DNA of 64,000 nt from Elusimicrobiota bacterium (GTDB lineage: Bacteria > Elusimicrobiota > Elusimicrobia > FEN-1173), in NCBI GenBank assembly GCA_016714745.1, contig JADKCG010000021.1:19137-83136 (forward strand). The letters are read 5' to 3'. The translations under genes were made by a program, and so were the position numbers. Every line of letters begins with the position of its first letter. Position 1 is the stretch's first letter. Shown one piece after another: positions 8,109 through 16,385 of this stretch. The notes beneath the pieces are model-generated. The model had not been told where the DNA came from, did no database searches, and worked only from the letters and a program-made list of their open reading frames with translations.

Positions 8109-9203
8109 AGGAAGCGAAGGAATCTCCGCTGAAGAAGTGAGCGGCACAGCGGTGTTGGCGATGGTGGACAGTTTGTCTTGAAAACGTTCCAGGCGGCGGC
8201 TGGCGTCGTCGTGTTTGGTTTTTGCGTTGGACAGGTGGCGGCCCAGGAGGTCGAACTCTTCGGCGAACCGTTCCAAATCCCCCCGCAAACGGCCCAAATC
8301 TTCCATAATCCGGCGGGCGTTTTCTTCGATCTGAAACCCTCGAAGGCCCAACGCAATCACTTGGAGATAGGCGTAAAAACTGCCGGGAGACACAGGCACC
8401 ACCCGGCGGCGTAGGGCGTATTCCATGAGGGCGCCTTCTTCCGGATCGTCTTTCACGATGCATTCGTAATACACGTTTTCCGCCGGGATATAGAGCAAGG
8501 CAAAATCGAAGGTCCCCTCGTCCGGCAAAATGTATTTGGACGCCACCGCGTCCACATGCTTTCGCATGTCTTGGGCAAACTTCTTGCGAAGCGTGCGACG
8601 GTCTTCGTCGGACCCCGCCTCCAACATCTTTCGGAAATTCTCCAGGGGAAACTTCGCGTCGACAGACACCAACCGACCGCCCAACCGAATCACCGCGTCC
8701 ACCGTTTCCCGGGTCTTAAACGTATGCTGAAACTCCACATTTTGGGCCGGCAGGATTTGAGAAAGTAAATCAGCCAGAAAAAACTCCCCCAACCCGCCAC
8801 GGAGTTTTGGCGCTTTCAAAATATCTTGGAGACTTGAGATGTCTTTGCCAATTTCAAAAATTCGGTCCGACGCTTGGCCGAGGGCCCCTAAACTCTTTTG
8901 AACTTCTCCCACCACACGAGTGGCGCTGTCCAACCGGTCCCCGACGGATTTTTGGCTTTCTTGCACCCGTTGCCCCACGGCTTCCAACTGGCGATTGACC
9001 TCCGCACCCATCTTTATCAGACGGTCCGTCAAGGCATCGGTTTGAGTTTGGGCGGACTCTGCCGATTGTTGTCGAAGCGCATCGATTTGTTGTTGGAGAA
9101 GAAGGAGGGGTTCACTGGCGGACTTTGAACGAAGCGCGTACAGGAGGGCGGCAATGGCCGCGACCGCGATGGCCACAAGAGTGACCGTTGTCCAGGGAGC
9201 CAT
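8097..9203 (-). CDS. rmuC: DNA recombination protein RmuC
   Basis: RmuC-family protein, known for limiting recombination at inverted repeats and carrying a nuclease-like fold; it is anchored to the inner membrane. The 368-residue protein has one N-terminal transmembrane helix (3-24), a coiled-coil (about 30-115), and the conserved RmuC core starting KAPKLRGGLGEFFLADLL, with VVSVDAKFPLENF-like LVSVDAKFPLENFRKM, DEGTFDFALLYIPAENVYYE and VVPVSPGSFYAYLQVI. A shorter coiled-coil follows. Start ATG at 9203, 3 bp after the stop of the upstream unknown gene, so the two are co-transcribed. Confidence 0.92.
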   Translation of the reverse strand: MAPWTTVTLVAIAVAAIAALLYALRSKSASEPLLLLQQQIDALRQQSAESAQTQTDALTDRLIKMGAEVNRQLEAVGQRVQESQKSVGDRLDSATRVVGEVQKSLGALGQASDRIFEIGKDISSLQDILKAPKLRGGLGEFFLADLLSQILPAQNVEFQHTFKTRETVDAVIRLGGRLVSVDAKFPLENFRKMLEAGSDEDRRTLRKKFAQDMRKHVDAVASKYILPDEGTFDFALLYIPAENVYYECIVKDDPEEGALMEYALRRRVVPVSPGSFYAYLQVIALGLRGFQIEENARRIMEDLGRLRGDLERFAEEFDLLGRHLSNAKTKHDDASRRLERFQDKLSTIANTAVPLTSSAEIPSLPSKS

Positions 9204-9206
9204 TTG

Positions 9207-9920
9207 TTAGCTGGGACGGCGGGAGCGCGCCGCAAACCGTGTCCGGAGCAAAAGAATCCAGTCCAAAAGCCCGTTGCGCAGACGGACACTGTCAGCGAAA
9301 AGCCCCCGGTAGAGAGCGCGATCGATGTGGCGTTGGGGGAGGCGCGAGATCAGGCTCACGCAGGCTTCCGCCTTTTCCAATCCCTTTCGACAACGAACGA
9401 TGTTCCCTTTCGCGCCAAACGGATCGTAGCCGGTGCGGTGACCCAGGGCCACCAGGCGGGGAATGGCCCGTGCCTGATCTTCAATTTCCGGCAATAGTTT
9501 TTGAAATTGTCGGTGGGAAACGCTTTTATATGTCTTGGCGAGCATTTTCGCGTAGCGAACTTCCACCAGTTCCGATACTCGGCGAAAAAATTCCGCCGCC
9601 TGAAGGAAAAGCGGAAGCCGTTCGGGATCGGCGCTGGGATGCCAAAAGGGAAGCCCCACGGAACCGTCTGGACCTAACACATGATCGAGCGCAAAAGGGC
9701 GGGGGGGCGATTCGGGATTGTCCGGGTCCATCCCGAACAGGTTCATGACGCGGCGGAAAGAAAGGCCCGGGTCCACGCAGGGTCGCTCGGAGGGATGGCC
9801 CACCCGGCGCCGACGGTCCGACGTCAAACGGTCTTGAGCGTCGAAGAACCGTTCCCAGTCCTCCTCTTCCCAGTGACGGTCGAAGTTGATGCCGTCGAAG
9901 TAGTCCGGATCCATTGCCAT
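9207..9920 (-). CDS. Conserved-looking hypothetical protein upstream of rmuC
   Basis: I do not recognise this 237-residue protein. It has an acidic, aromatic N-terminus (DYFDGINFDRHWEEEDW), a central proline-rich stretch and a helical C-terminal half with many Arg residues; there is no signal peptide or membrane segment. Codon use looks like its neighbours and it is tightly coupled to rmuC (3-bp gap), which supports a real gene. The ATG at 9920 lies 8 nt after a consensus TATAAT and lacks a ribosome site, another leaderless-type start. A DNA-processing role alongside RmuC would be only a guess. Confidence 0.7.
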   Translation of the reverse strand: MAMDPDYFDGINFDRHWEEEDWERFFDAQDRLTSDRRRRVGHPSERPCVDPGLSFRRVMNLFGMDPDNPESPPRPFALDHVLGPDGSVGLPFWHPSADPERLPLFLQAAEFFRRVSELVEVRYAKMLAKTYKSVSHRQFQKLLPEIEDQARAIPRLVALGHRTGYDPFGAKGNIVRCRKGLEKAEACVSLISRLPQRHIDRALYRGLFADSVRLRNGLLDWILLLRTRFAARSRRPS

Positions 9921-9928
9921 AGGGGATC

Positions 9929-9934
9929 ATTATA
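9929..9934 (-). promoter_or_regulatory. -10 box of the hypothetical/rmuC operon
   Basis: TATAAT on the minus strand, ending 8 nt before the ATG at 9920. A plausible -35 (TTTTCC) lies 16 nt further upstream but is weak. The short gap implies a transcript beginning at or within a few bases of the start codon. Confidence 0.5.
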
Positions 9935-9963
9935 CCACACTCCCCCGTCGGGAAAAATGAGCG

Positions 9964-10227
9964 TCAAGCGGAGGCTTTAAGAAGCACTCGATTGATGATC
10001 GTTTGATAGCCGACGCCGCACCTCTTGGCCTCGATTCTGGCCCATCGGACGGCTTTGGGATGCACGCGAATACAGATGGGGCGATATTTATTCACCCCTT
10101 TCGGGGGGCGTCCGCGGCGAGGCCTTTTGATCAGAAAAGTGTCTTCGATCGCCTTTCGAAACATCTCGGTTTCTTGAGGTGTTACCGTCCGTGCTTTAGA
10201 AAAATCGATCTCTTTTATTTTCTTCAT
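9964..10227 (-). CDS. brnA: BrnA-type antitoxin
   Basis: 87-residue antitoxin of the type II BrnT/BrnA system. The N-terminal half contacts the toxin in known pairs. The C-terminal ribbon-helix-helix-like segment binds DNA: PICIRVHPKAVRWARIEAKRCGVGYQTIINRVL is cut here into its recognisable parts, ICIRVHP and GYQTIINRVLLK. The gene overlaps the toxin by 32 bp, with toxin first as is usual for brnTA. The antitoxin or the complex normally represses the shared promoter, which here would be the one at 10496-10524. Confidence 0.85.
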   Translation of the reverse strand: MKKIKEIDFSKARTVTPQETEMFRKAIEDTFLIKRPRRGRPPKGVNKYRPICIRVHPKAVRWARIEAKRCGVGYQTIINRVLLKASA

Positions 10228-10489
10228 ATTGGCTCCTTTCTAAGCGAGTGGCTCGTCGTGCGCTGATAATCCTTATGAGGTTTCCGGCCAATCGTAAAGT
10301 AAACACAACCACCAAGATCCCTTTTCCTGAATTCCCAATAAGCCATTGCCGTGGCTCTTGGAGTGAATGTTTTGTGTCCTCCAGGATAAGAGCGCAAGGA
10401 TCATCGAAAGCAAACGTCGCGATCTTAAAGCCAATCCCATGCTTCATGGAATTGGCTACCGCTTTTTCATCATCCCAGACAAAACGCAT
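10196..10489 (-). CDS. brnT: BrnT-type ribonuclease toxin
   Basis: 97-residue BrnT toxin, a RelE-like ribonuclease. Typical N-terminus FVWDDEKAVANSMKHGIGF matches the family W-D-x-x-K-x-x-x-N-x-x-K-H-G-I pattern, followed by ATFAFDDP and the C-terminal strand RIISARRATRLERSQYEE, which carries the conserved S-A-R-x-A-x-x-x-E/Y-R-x-x-Y region. The ATG stands only 6 nt after TATACT and has no Shine-Dalgarno, so it is probably translated from a leaderless mRNA. It sits alone between cysW and the rmuC operon, a common location for a stray toxin-antitoxin pair. Confidence 0.88.
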   Translation of the reverse strand: MRFVWDDEKAVANSMKHGIGFKIATFAFDDPCALILEDTKHSLQEPRQWLIGNSGKGILVVVFTLRLAGNLIRIISARRATRLERSQYEENKRDRFF

Positions 10490-10495
10490 AGTTTA

Positions 10496-10524
10496 AGTAT
10501 ATACCGAAATAAAAAGAGTGTCAA
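10496..10524 (-). promoter_or_regulatory. brnTA promoter
   Basis: TTGACA (10524-10519), 17 nt, TATACT (10501-10496), then 6 nt to the brnT ATG. This is the best sigma-70-type match in the left half of the window. Confidence 0.75.
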
Positions 10525-10570
10525 TAGGACGATTCAGGTGGCTCGAAAGGCGAAGTCCGTCGACTTTGAT

Positions 10571-11458
10571 TTACAGTTCCGGGTGACGGGCGGAGGTTTC
10601 GGAGCGGAAACGCCATTCCACCCAGGTTTTGGCGACCAGAGTGACGAGGGCGAGGAGGGCCAGGAGGGAGGCCACGGCGAAGGCGGCGGCAAAATTGTAT
10701 TCGTTGTACAGGATCTCCACATGAAGGGGGATGGTGTTGGTTCGGCCGCGGATGTGGCCGCTGACCACCGACACCGCGCCGAATTCGCCCATGGCGCGGG
10801 CATTGCACAGAATAATGCCGTACAGCAAACCCCATTTGATGTTGGGAAGAGTCACCCGCCAAAACATTTGCCAACCGCTGGCGCCTAACACAAAAGCGGC
10901 CTCTTCTTCGTCGGTTCCCTGCGATTGCATCAGGGGAATAACTTCACGCGCAACGAACGGAAACGTTACGAAGATCGTTGCCAACACAATCCCCGGCACG
11001 GCAAACAAGATTTTGATCCCATGGTCCCCCAGCCAAGAACCAAACCATCCTTGAGCGCCAAACATCAGAACGAACACCATCCCTGATATAACAGGAGACA
11101 CGGAGAAAGGAAGGTCGATCAAGGTAATCAAAAAGTTTCGCCCGGGGAAACGGAATCGCGCGATGGACCAGGACGCCGCCAAACCGAAAACAAGATTAGC
11201 CGGCACCGCAATGACCGCCGTGAGCAGAGTGAGTTTGATGGCGGAGAGAGCTATGGGATCCACGATGGCCCGGGCAAAAACTCCCGCGCCTTTGCTGAAT
11301 GCGTTCACAAAAACCGAAAGAAGCGGCACCACCAAAAAGAGTCCCAAAAATGCCAAAGCCACACCAATGGCGATCCGTTGGACCCAACGCGGTTCCGTCA
11401 GAGTTTTGGCTGACGCGGAAGCGTTGAATCGAGTGAGGGAAGTCGCCGCCCCGGCCAT
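10571..11458 (-). CDS. cysW: Sulfate ABC transporter permease CysW
   Basis: Inner-membrane permease of the sulfate/thiosulfate importer. The 295-residue protein starts MAGAATS at 11458 (its ATG shares one base with the cysT stop, TAATG). It has six predicted transmembrane helices from residue about 28, and the permease EAA-type loop EEEAAFVLGASGWQMFWRVTLP which docks on CysA. The family marker GAVSVVSGHIRGRTNTIPLHVE is split here as GAVSVVSGHIRG and TNTIPLHVE. An open frame extends far upstream of 11458 but only as a shadow of cysT. Last gene of the sulfur run. Confidence 0.93.
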   Translation of the reverse strand: MAGAATSLTRFNASASAKTLTEPRWVQRIAIGVALAFLGLFLVVPLLSVFVNAFSKGAGVFARAIVDPIALSAIKLTLLTAVIAVPANLVFGLAASWSIARFRFPGRNFLITLIDLPFSVSPVISGMVFVLMFGAQGWFGSWLGDHGIKILFAVPGIVLATIFVTFPFVAREVIPLMQSQGTDEEEAAFVLGASGWQMFWRVTLPNIKWGLLYGIILCNARAMGEFGAVSVVSGHIRGRTNTIPLHVEILYNEYNFAAAFAVASLLALLALVTLVAKTWVEWRFRSETSARHPEL

Positions 11459-12281
11459 TATTTCCCCCCCGTCCAACGTCGGCTCCACGCCTGAAGAAGG
11501 TTGATGGTCAAAAGCATGGCAAAGGAAACAACCAACATGACCACCGCGATGGCCGTGGCTCCGGCGTAATCGTATTGTTCGAGCTTGGTCATAATCAGAA
11601 GCGGAGCGATCTCTGTCCGCATGGGCATATTGCCTGAGATGAATGCCACGGACCCGTATTCCCCCACCGCGCGCGCAAACGAAAGCGCAAACCCCGTTAA
11701 CAGCGCCGGAATGAGCGGTGGAAAAACCACCCGCCGCACCGTTTGCCAGCGGGAGGCGCCCAAGGTGAGCGCCGCTTCTTCCATATCGGGTTCCGTGGCT
11801 TCCAACACCGGTTGCAGGGTTCTGACGACAAAGGGCAATCCAATAAAAGTGAGCGCGATCACCACCCCAAGCGGGGCAAACGCCGCCTGAATCCCCCATT
11901 TGGCCAGGGGCGCTCCGATCCAGCCGGTGGGCGCATAAACCGCCGTTAAGGCGATCCCGGCCACCGCCGTGGGAAGCGCGAACGGCATGTCCACCATGGC
12001 ATCGACGATTTTTCGACCGGGAAACGAATACCGCACCAGCACCCACGCCACCAGGAGGCCAAAGACAGTGTTGATGAGGGCCGCAAGTGCAGAGGCTCCA
12101 AAGGTCAGCCGAAACGCGGCCAACACCCGAGGCGTGGTGACGGTGTCCCAAAAGGAATCCACCCCATGGTGGCTGTTTTGGCGAAAATGGTGGAAAGCGG
12201 GATTAAAACGATTAGGCTTAGATAGAAAATGGTATAGCCGAAGGTGAGCCCGAACCCTGGTAAAACACCCTGAACTTTCAT
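11458..12281 (-). CDS. cysT: Sulfate ABC transporter permease CysT (one frameshift)
   Basis: Partner permease of CysW. The N-terminus MKVQGVLPGFGLTFGYTIFY begins at 12281, overlapping the cysA stop in an ATGA arrangement. This frame runs to GWIPF and is then continued one base away as FWDTVTTPRVLAAFRL, so one T is missing from a T run near 12150. The rest contains LTLGASRWQTVRRVVFPP (EAA loop) and VGEYGSVAFISGNMPMRTE, the CysT signature. The shift falls at a homopolymer and the rest is intact, so the gene is probably functional in the organism. Confidence 0.88.
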
Positions 12282-13324
12282 TTTGAATCCATAGGGAAGA
12301 CGTGAAAGGCCGTCACGCCGACCCAAACGCGCCGACCCGAGGCAAACCCGCTGGCCAACGACACTCCTTTCGGCACATGGGCTATGATCAACCGTTCCGC
12401 CCCCACATCCACATGGTGTTCAATGAGGGGCCCACGAAATCGTGAGCGCGTGATTTTCCCTTCCACCTGCAAAGTTTCGGGCGAGGAGCTGAGATACACA
12501 TCGTTCGGTCGGAAAAAAATCCGCACGCGGGAACCCACGGCGGGGCCCATGACCGTAAAACGGAACGGGCCCCACAACGCCAACTCTGGCGCGCTCACGA
12601 CCGACTCCACAATATTTGTCTCGCCCACGAACTGAGCCACAAAGGGCGTGGCGGGCCGATCGAAAATCTCAAGCGGGGATCCTTCCTGCTCGATCCGCCC
12701 CTTCGCCATCACGATAATTTTGCCGGAAATTTCCATGGCTTCCTGCTGATCGTGGGTCACAAAAAGCGTGGTCACATGGGTTTCATCGTGGAGCCGCCGA
12801 ATCCATTCGCGCAGTTCATCACGAACTTTGGCGTCAAGGGCGCCGAAAGGCTCGTCCAGCAACAACACTTTCGGATGAGGCGCCAGGGCCCGGGCCAAAG
12901 CGATACGCTGGCGTTGTCCGCCGGAGAGCTGAGACGGAAATCGCCGCTCATAGCCCTGCATTTGAACCAGGCGCAGGAGATCCGCCACCCGGGCCTCAAT
13001 CTCCGCTTTCGGCGCTTTTCGGACATCCAAACCAAAGGCCACGTTGTCCCAGACCGTCATGTGCTTAAAGAGCGCGTAGTGTTGAAAAACAAACCCCACG
13101 TTCCGATCGCGCGCCGATTGGGCGGTGGCCTCGGCTCCGGTGAGACGAATTTCACCGGCGTCAGGCGTTTCCAGCCCCGCGATCATGCGGAGGAGGGTGC
13201 TCTTTCCAGACCCCGAAGGGCCCAGAAGAGCCGACAGGGATCCGGCGTCCAGTTGGAAGGACACGTCGTCCACCGCGCGGAAATCTCCGAACTTTTTGGT
13301 TAATCCTTGAACATGAATGCTCAT
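12278..13324 (-). CDS. cysA: Sulfate ABC transporter ATP-binding protein CysA
   Basis: ATPase that energises sulfate import through CysTW. Visible are Walker A GPSGSGKST (33-41), Q-loop VFQHYALF, ABC signature LSGGQRQRIALARAL, Walker B LLLDEPFGALDAK and the H-loop FVTHDQQEAME. The C-terminal TOBE-type domain (about 240-348) is present. Its stop overlaps the cysT start by 4 bp. Upstream gap to sbp is 47 bp, so transcription is continuous with the methionine genes. Confidence 0.93.
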   Translation of the reverse strand: MSIHVQGLTKKFGDFRAVDDVSFQLDAGSLSALLGPSGSGKSTLLRMIAGLETPDAGEIRLTGAEATAQSARDRNVGFVFQHYALFKHMTVWDNVAFGLDVRKAPKAEIEARVADLLRLVQMQGYERRFPSQLSGGQRQRIALARALAPHPKVLLLDEPFGALDAKVRDELREWIRRLHDETHVTTLFVTHDQQEAMEISGKIIVMAKGRIEQEGSPLEIFDRPATPFVAQFVGETNIVESVVSAPELALWGPFRFTVMGPAVGSRVRIFFRPNDVYLSSSPETLQVEGKITRSRFRGPLIEHHVDVGAERLIIAHVPKGVSLASGFASGRRVWVGVTAFHVFPMDSK

Positions 13325-13371
13325 CCGTTAGTCGCACCTCTTTCTGGGGGGGGCAGACACAAATATCCCCG

Positions 13372-14376
13372 TTATCGTCCCGGTTGATAGATTTGATCGA
13401 ACACTCCGCCGTCAGCGAAGTGGGTCTTTTGCGCCTTTTGCCAGCCGCCGAATAATTCGTCAATGGTGAACAGGTTCACCTTGGGAAAAGAACCGGCGAA
13501 TTGAGTCGCCACGCTTTCCAATCGCGGCCGGTAATGGTTTTTTGCCGCAATCGTCTGGCCCTCTTCGCTATACAGATATTTCAAATATTCTTCTGCCACA
13601 AGGAGAGTGCCATGCCGGTGGGCCACTTTGTCCACCACCGTCACCGGGGGTTCGGCCAAAATGCTAGTAGACGGCACAACGATCTCAAGCGGGTCTTTGC
13701 CGAGACCGTTCACCGCCAGAAAGGCCTCGTTTTCCCAGGAGATGAGGACGTCGCCGATCCTCCGTTCCACAAAGGTGATCGTCGCTCCACGAGCGCCGGA
13801 ATCTAAAACGGGCACGTTTTTAAAGATGCCCAAAACAAATTCCGTGGCTTTCGTCTCATTATTGTTCCATCGCTTGAGGGCATAGCCCCACGCCGCCAAA
13901 TAGTTCCAGCGAGCGCCGCCCGACGTTTTCGGGTTCGGCGTGATGACGGACACGCCCGGACGGACCAGGTCGTCCCAATCTTTGATTCCTTTGGGGTTGC
14001 CCTTCCGTACCAGGAACACGATGGTGGAGGTGTACGGCGCGCTGTTGGAGGGAAGGCGTTTCTGCCAATCCTTCGGAACCAGCCCCGCTTTCTCCGCCAT
14101 TGCGTCCACGTCATAGGCCAGGGCCAGAGTGACCACGTCGGCGTCCAATCCGTCAATAACGGCCCGGGCTTGCTTGCCGGACCCCCCGTGGGATTGGTCC
14201 ACCCTCACAACATCGCCCGTCTTGGCCTTCCAATACGCGGAGAAGGCTTTATTGTACTCTTGGTAAAATTCCCGCGTGGGATCATAGGACGCGTTCAACA
14301 GCACGATTTCTTTAGCTGAGAGAGGGGACCCTCCCCACAGTAAAAAAATCGCCACAAGAACCATCGCTCGATGCAC
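13372..14376 (-). CDS. sbp: Periplasmic sulfate-binding protein
   Basis: Periplasmic receptor that delivers sulfate to CysTWA. A signal peptide covers about residues 1-21 (VLVAIFLLWGGSPLSA, cleavage before KEIVLL). Family signatures follow: LLNASYDPTREFYQEYN, VDQSHGGSGKQARAVIDGL and VSVITPNPKTSGGARWNYL are seen in parts as ASYDPTREFY, SHGGSGKQAR and NPKTSGGARW. I chose GTG at 14376, which has AAAGGGGG 8 nt upstream; an internal ATG at 14364 is the alternative. The open frame upstream runs through a REP palindrome and is not coding. Confidence 0.92.
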   Translation of the reverse strand: MHRAMVLVAIFLLWGGSPLSAKEIVLLNASYDPTREFYQEYNKAFSAYWKAKTGDVVRVDQSHGGSGKQARAVIDGLDADVVTLALAYDVDAMAEKAGLVPKDWQKRLPSNSAPYTSTIVFLVRKGNPKGIKDWDDLVRPGVSVITPNPKTSGGARWNYLAAWGYALKRWNNNETKATEFVLGIFKNVPVLDSGARGATITFVERRIGDVLISWENEAFLAVNGLGKDPLEIVVPSTSILAEPPVTVVDKVAHRHGTLLVAEEYLKYLYSEEGQTIAAKNHYRPRLESVATQFAGSFPKVNLFTIDELFGGWQKAQKTHFADGGVFDQIYQPGR

Positions 14377-14418
14377 GGCCTTACCCCCTTTAAACGCCGA
14401 ACGGCGCCTCTGGTCCAA

Positions 14419-14445
14419 CCCTCTCCCGCCCGCGGGCGGGAGAGG
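14419..14445. repeat. REP-like palindrome between porin and sbp genes
   Basis: Hairpin with arms of the CCTCTCCCGCC / GGCGGGAGAGG type, same family as the copies at 1925, 32746 and 61011. On the plus strand it is followed by CCGCCTTTTT; in the direction of transcription (minus) it has no T tract, so I expect read-through with possible effect on the relative amounts of porin and sbp mRNA. Confidence 0.65.
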
Positions 14446-14455
14446 CCGCCTTTTT

Positions 14456-15772
14456 CTAGAACGCGAGTTGCGTGCGAAGGAACAGCGCTCGTTCCGGCAC
14501 TCGATTCCCATTCGTCGCCCCACCCGAAAAGGATGTGTAGGTGTAGTTGACCATGGCTTTTACGAAAGCGTTCGGGTACCAGTTGACCCCACCGGTCAAC
14601 GCGCGGGCTTCGCGAGCGGAAACGTTGGGATCCGAAAGGATGTTCGTGCTGTCAAAAGCATCCTCGTCCACCGTAAACCGACTGACTCGGCCCGCCAGTT
14701 CAACAGCGCCCCATTGCCCCTTCGACGGAGAAAAATCTTTCGCGGGTTTTAATCCTTTATAGCCCGGCGTTTCTCCCGTCAAGACGAATGACGCGGCCAC
14801 TTGCCACGCCTGGTTCGCCAAGCTCACCAGGTTCGATGTGGTCGTGGAACGGACGTGCTGATACGAAACAACGTATTCGCCCAATACCCCCATATTGGAT
14901 CCATACCAATATAACTGAGGAGAAACCCTTTGGTGTTTTCCCTGCGCCACCGCATATTTATAAGTAAAGAACGTGTTAAGTCCTTCGGTTTTAAAACCTG
15001 CCGGAAGTTTTTTGTTGGTTGTGGTTGCCCCCGACTCGCTTCCACTGGTGCCCGAAACCCCAACACCCAAATCGGACAACAGAGACTTGGATCCTTTCCA
15101 GGGCTGAAAGAACAATCTCCCAGAAACTTCTTTTCCGTCAGCAGAATCGCCTGTAACCGTTTCCCCATCCGGAGCCCCGTTAGAAAGGCTAAAGGCATAA
15201 TTCACTCGTCCATCGATCAGCCCGCCCCCCAGTTGCGCACCCACGTCGTAGACCGGCACGAGGTTGGTGGCCAAACTGCGCTCGACAAAGGTCGTCCGCA
15301 CACTGGACTGAAGATTTTCCAATCCCACCGGCGGTTTATATCGACCTGCCCGGAAAATCAACCCCGGAGCGGCTTTGTAGTCCAGATAGGCGTCGTCGAG
15401 AGTGTACGTGCTCCCGCCAAAATTTGGCTGAAACCGCGCTGTCAAAACACCAAACCCTGACATTTCAAAGGTTGGGCGCAAGCGCCGAACCAAAATCGTA
15501 TCAGAGAAAGACCCCGCGTTGTCCACAAGATAAAAACGACCATCCACTTGAACGTCGCCAAAAAATTTAAGGCCAAACGCCCCGTCAGCAGATTTTATCG
15601 CGAACCCCTCTTTCCCAGCGGTGACCACGGGCTGTGCCGCCACTTTATCTTCCAACGCTTTTTGACGCGCTTCGAGCGCCGATAAACGATCGTCCTGTTC
15701 CGCCGCCCGTGCCGCCACAGCCCCCAGTCCTAAGAGGACCCCACACCCGATCATGATGTACTTTCGTTTCAT
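14456..15772 (-). CDS. OprO/OprP-type outer-membrane porin
   Basis: Anion-type porin of the phosphate-selective OprO/OprP family; by context it probably serves sulfate entry. Signal peptide about residues 1-23 ending ARAAEQ, then a short coiled-coil (DDRLSALEARQKALEDKV) of the kind that trimerises such porins, then a beta-barrel. Marker segments are FFGDVQVDGRFYL, DTILVRRLRPTFEMSG and AGRYKPPVGLE. It ends in an aromatic residue (QLAF), typical of outer-membrane barrels. ATG at 15772 has AAGGAG 7 nt upstream. It starts 16 bp after metW, so it belongs to the same transcript as the methionine genes. Confidence 0.85.
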   Translation of the reverse strand: MKRKYIMIGCGVLLGLGAVAARAAEQDDRLSALEARQKALEDKVAAQPVVTAGKEGFAIKSADGAFGLKFFGDVQVDGRFYLVDNAGSFSDTILVRRLRPTFEMSGFGVLTARFQPNFGGSTYTLDDAYLDYKAAPGLIFRAGRYKPPVGLENLQSSVRTTFVERSLATNLVPVYDVGAQLGGGLIDGRVNYAFSLSNGAPDGETVTGDSADGKEVSGRLFFQPWKGSKSLLSDLGVGVSGTSGSESGATTTNKKLPAGFKTEGLNTFFTYKYAVAQGKHQRVSPQLYWYGSNMGVLGEYVVSYQHVRSTTTSNLVSLANQAWQVAASFVLTGETPGYKGLKPAKDFSPSKGQWGAVELAGRVSRFTVDEDAFDSTNILSDPNVSAREARALTGGVNWYPNAFVKAMVNYTYTSFSGGATNGNRVPERALFLRTQLAF

Positions 15773-15788
15773 GGTTGTGCTCCTTCGG

Positions 15789-16385
15789 CTAAAGGGAAAA
15801 TGATTCCCCCGCCGTGAGTTTGTAAACAGCGCTCTCTCCGAAAAAGTTGGGCCAAAATCGCGCCCGCCCATGGGCGGTGAGACCTTGACGGTCCAAAACC
15901 AACAGGCCCTTTTCCTGACAGAACTCTTCGAAATCTCTGAGACTTAAAAAATGGACGTTGGGCGTATTGTGCCAACGGTAGGGGAGGGCCGGAGAGACAG
16001 GCGTTCTTCCCCGAAAAAAAACGTCCAGCCGGGCGCGCCAGTGGCACATGTTGGGAAACCCGACGATGGCTTTTTTTCCCACCCGCAACGCTTCCTTGAG
16101 CACGAATTCCACGTTTCGGGTTTCCTGCATACTTTGGTTCAGAATAACGTAATCAAACGATTTATCGGGAAACTCACCCAAACCGCCCTCGATGTCCCCA
16201 TGCAGGACAGTCAGACCTTTCTCCACGCATTCGTAAATGGATTCTTCCCGCAACTCAATGCCCTGGGCCTTCACGTTACGGTCTCTGACCAACAACGACA
16301 GAAGATCGCCTTTCCCACACCCGAGATCCAACACCCGGGCGCCGGGTTCCACCATGCGGAGAATGGCGGCGTAGTCAGGGCGCAT
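15789..16385 (-). CDS. metW: MetW methionine-biosynthesis methyltransferase-like protein
   Basis: SAM-methyltransferase-fold protein that is required together with MetX for homoserine acetyl/succinylation in several bacteria. The SAM-binding motif VLDLGCGKGDLL lies near residues 18-29, followed by GIELREESIYECVEKG, HGDIEGGLGEFPDKSFDYV, ILNQSMQET and VGFPNMCHWRARL, all characteristic of MetW. Two starts are possible (16397 and 16385); I take 16385, which overlaps the metX stop (ATGCGCCCTGA), but the longer one differs by only four residues. Sits between metX and the porin gene. Confidence 0.92.
   Translation of the reverse strand: MRPDYAAILRMVEPGARVLDLGCGKGDLLSLLVRDRNVKAQGIELREESIYECVEKGLTVLHGDIEGGLGEFPDKSFDYVILNQSMQETRNVEFVLKEALRVGKKAIVGFPNMCHWRARLDVFFRGRTPVSPALPYRWHNTPNVHFLSLRDFEEFCQEKGLLVLDRQGLTAHGRARFWPNFFGESAVYKLTAGESFSL

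Noticed and set aside
15773..15871. N-terminal extension of the porin frame
   Set aside because: Overlaps metW and would precede the signal peptide; AAGGAG marks the start at 15772.
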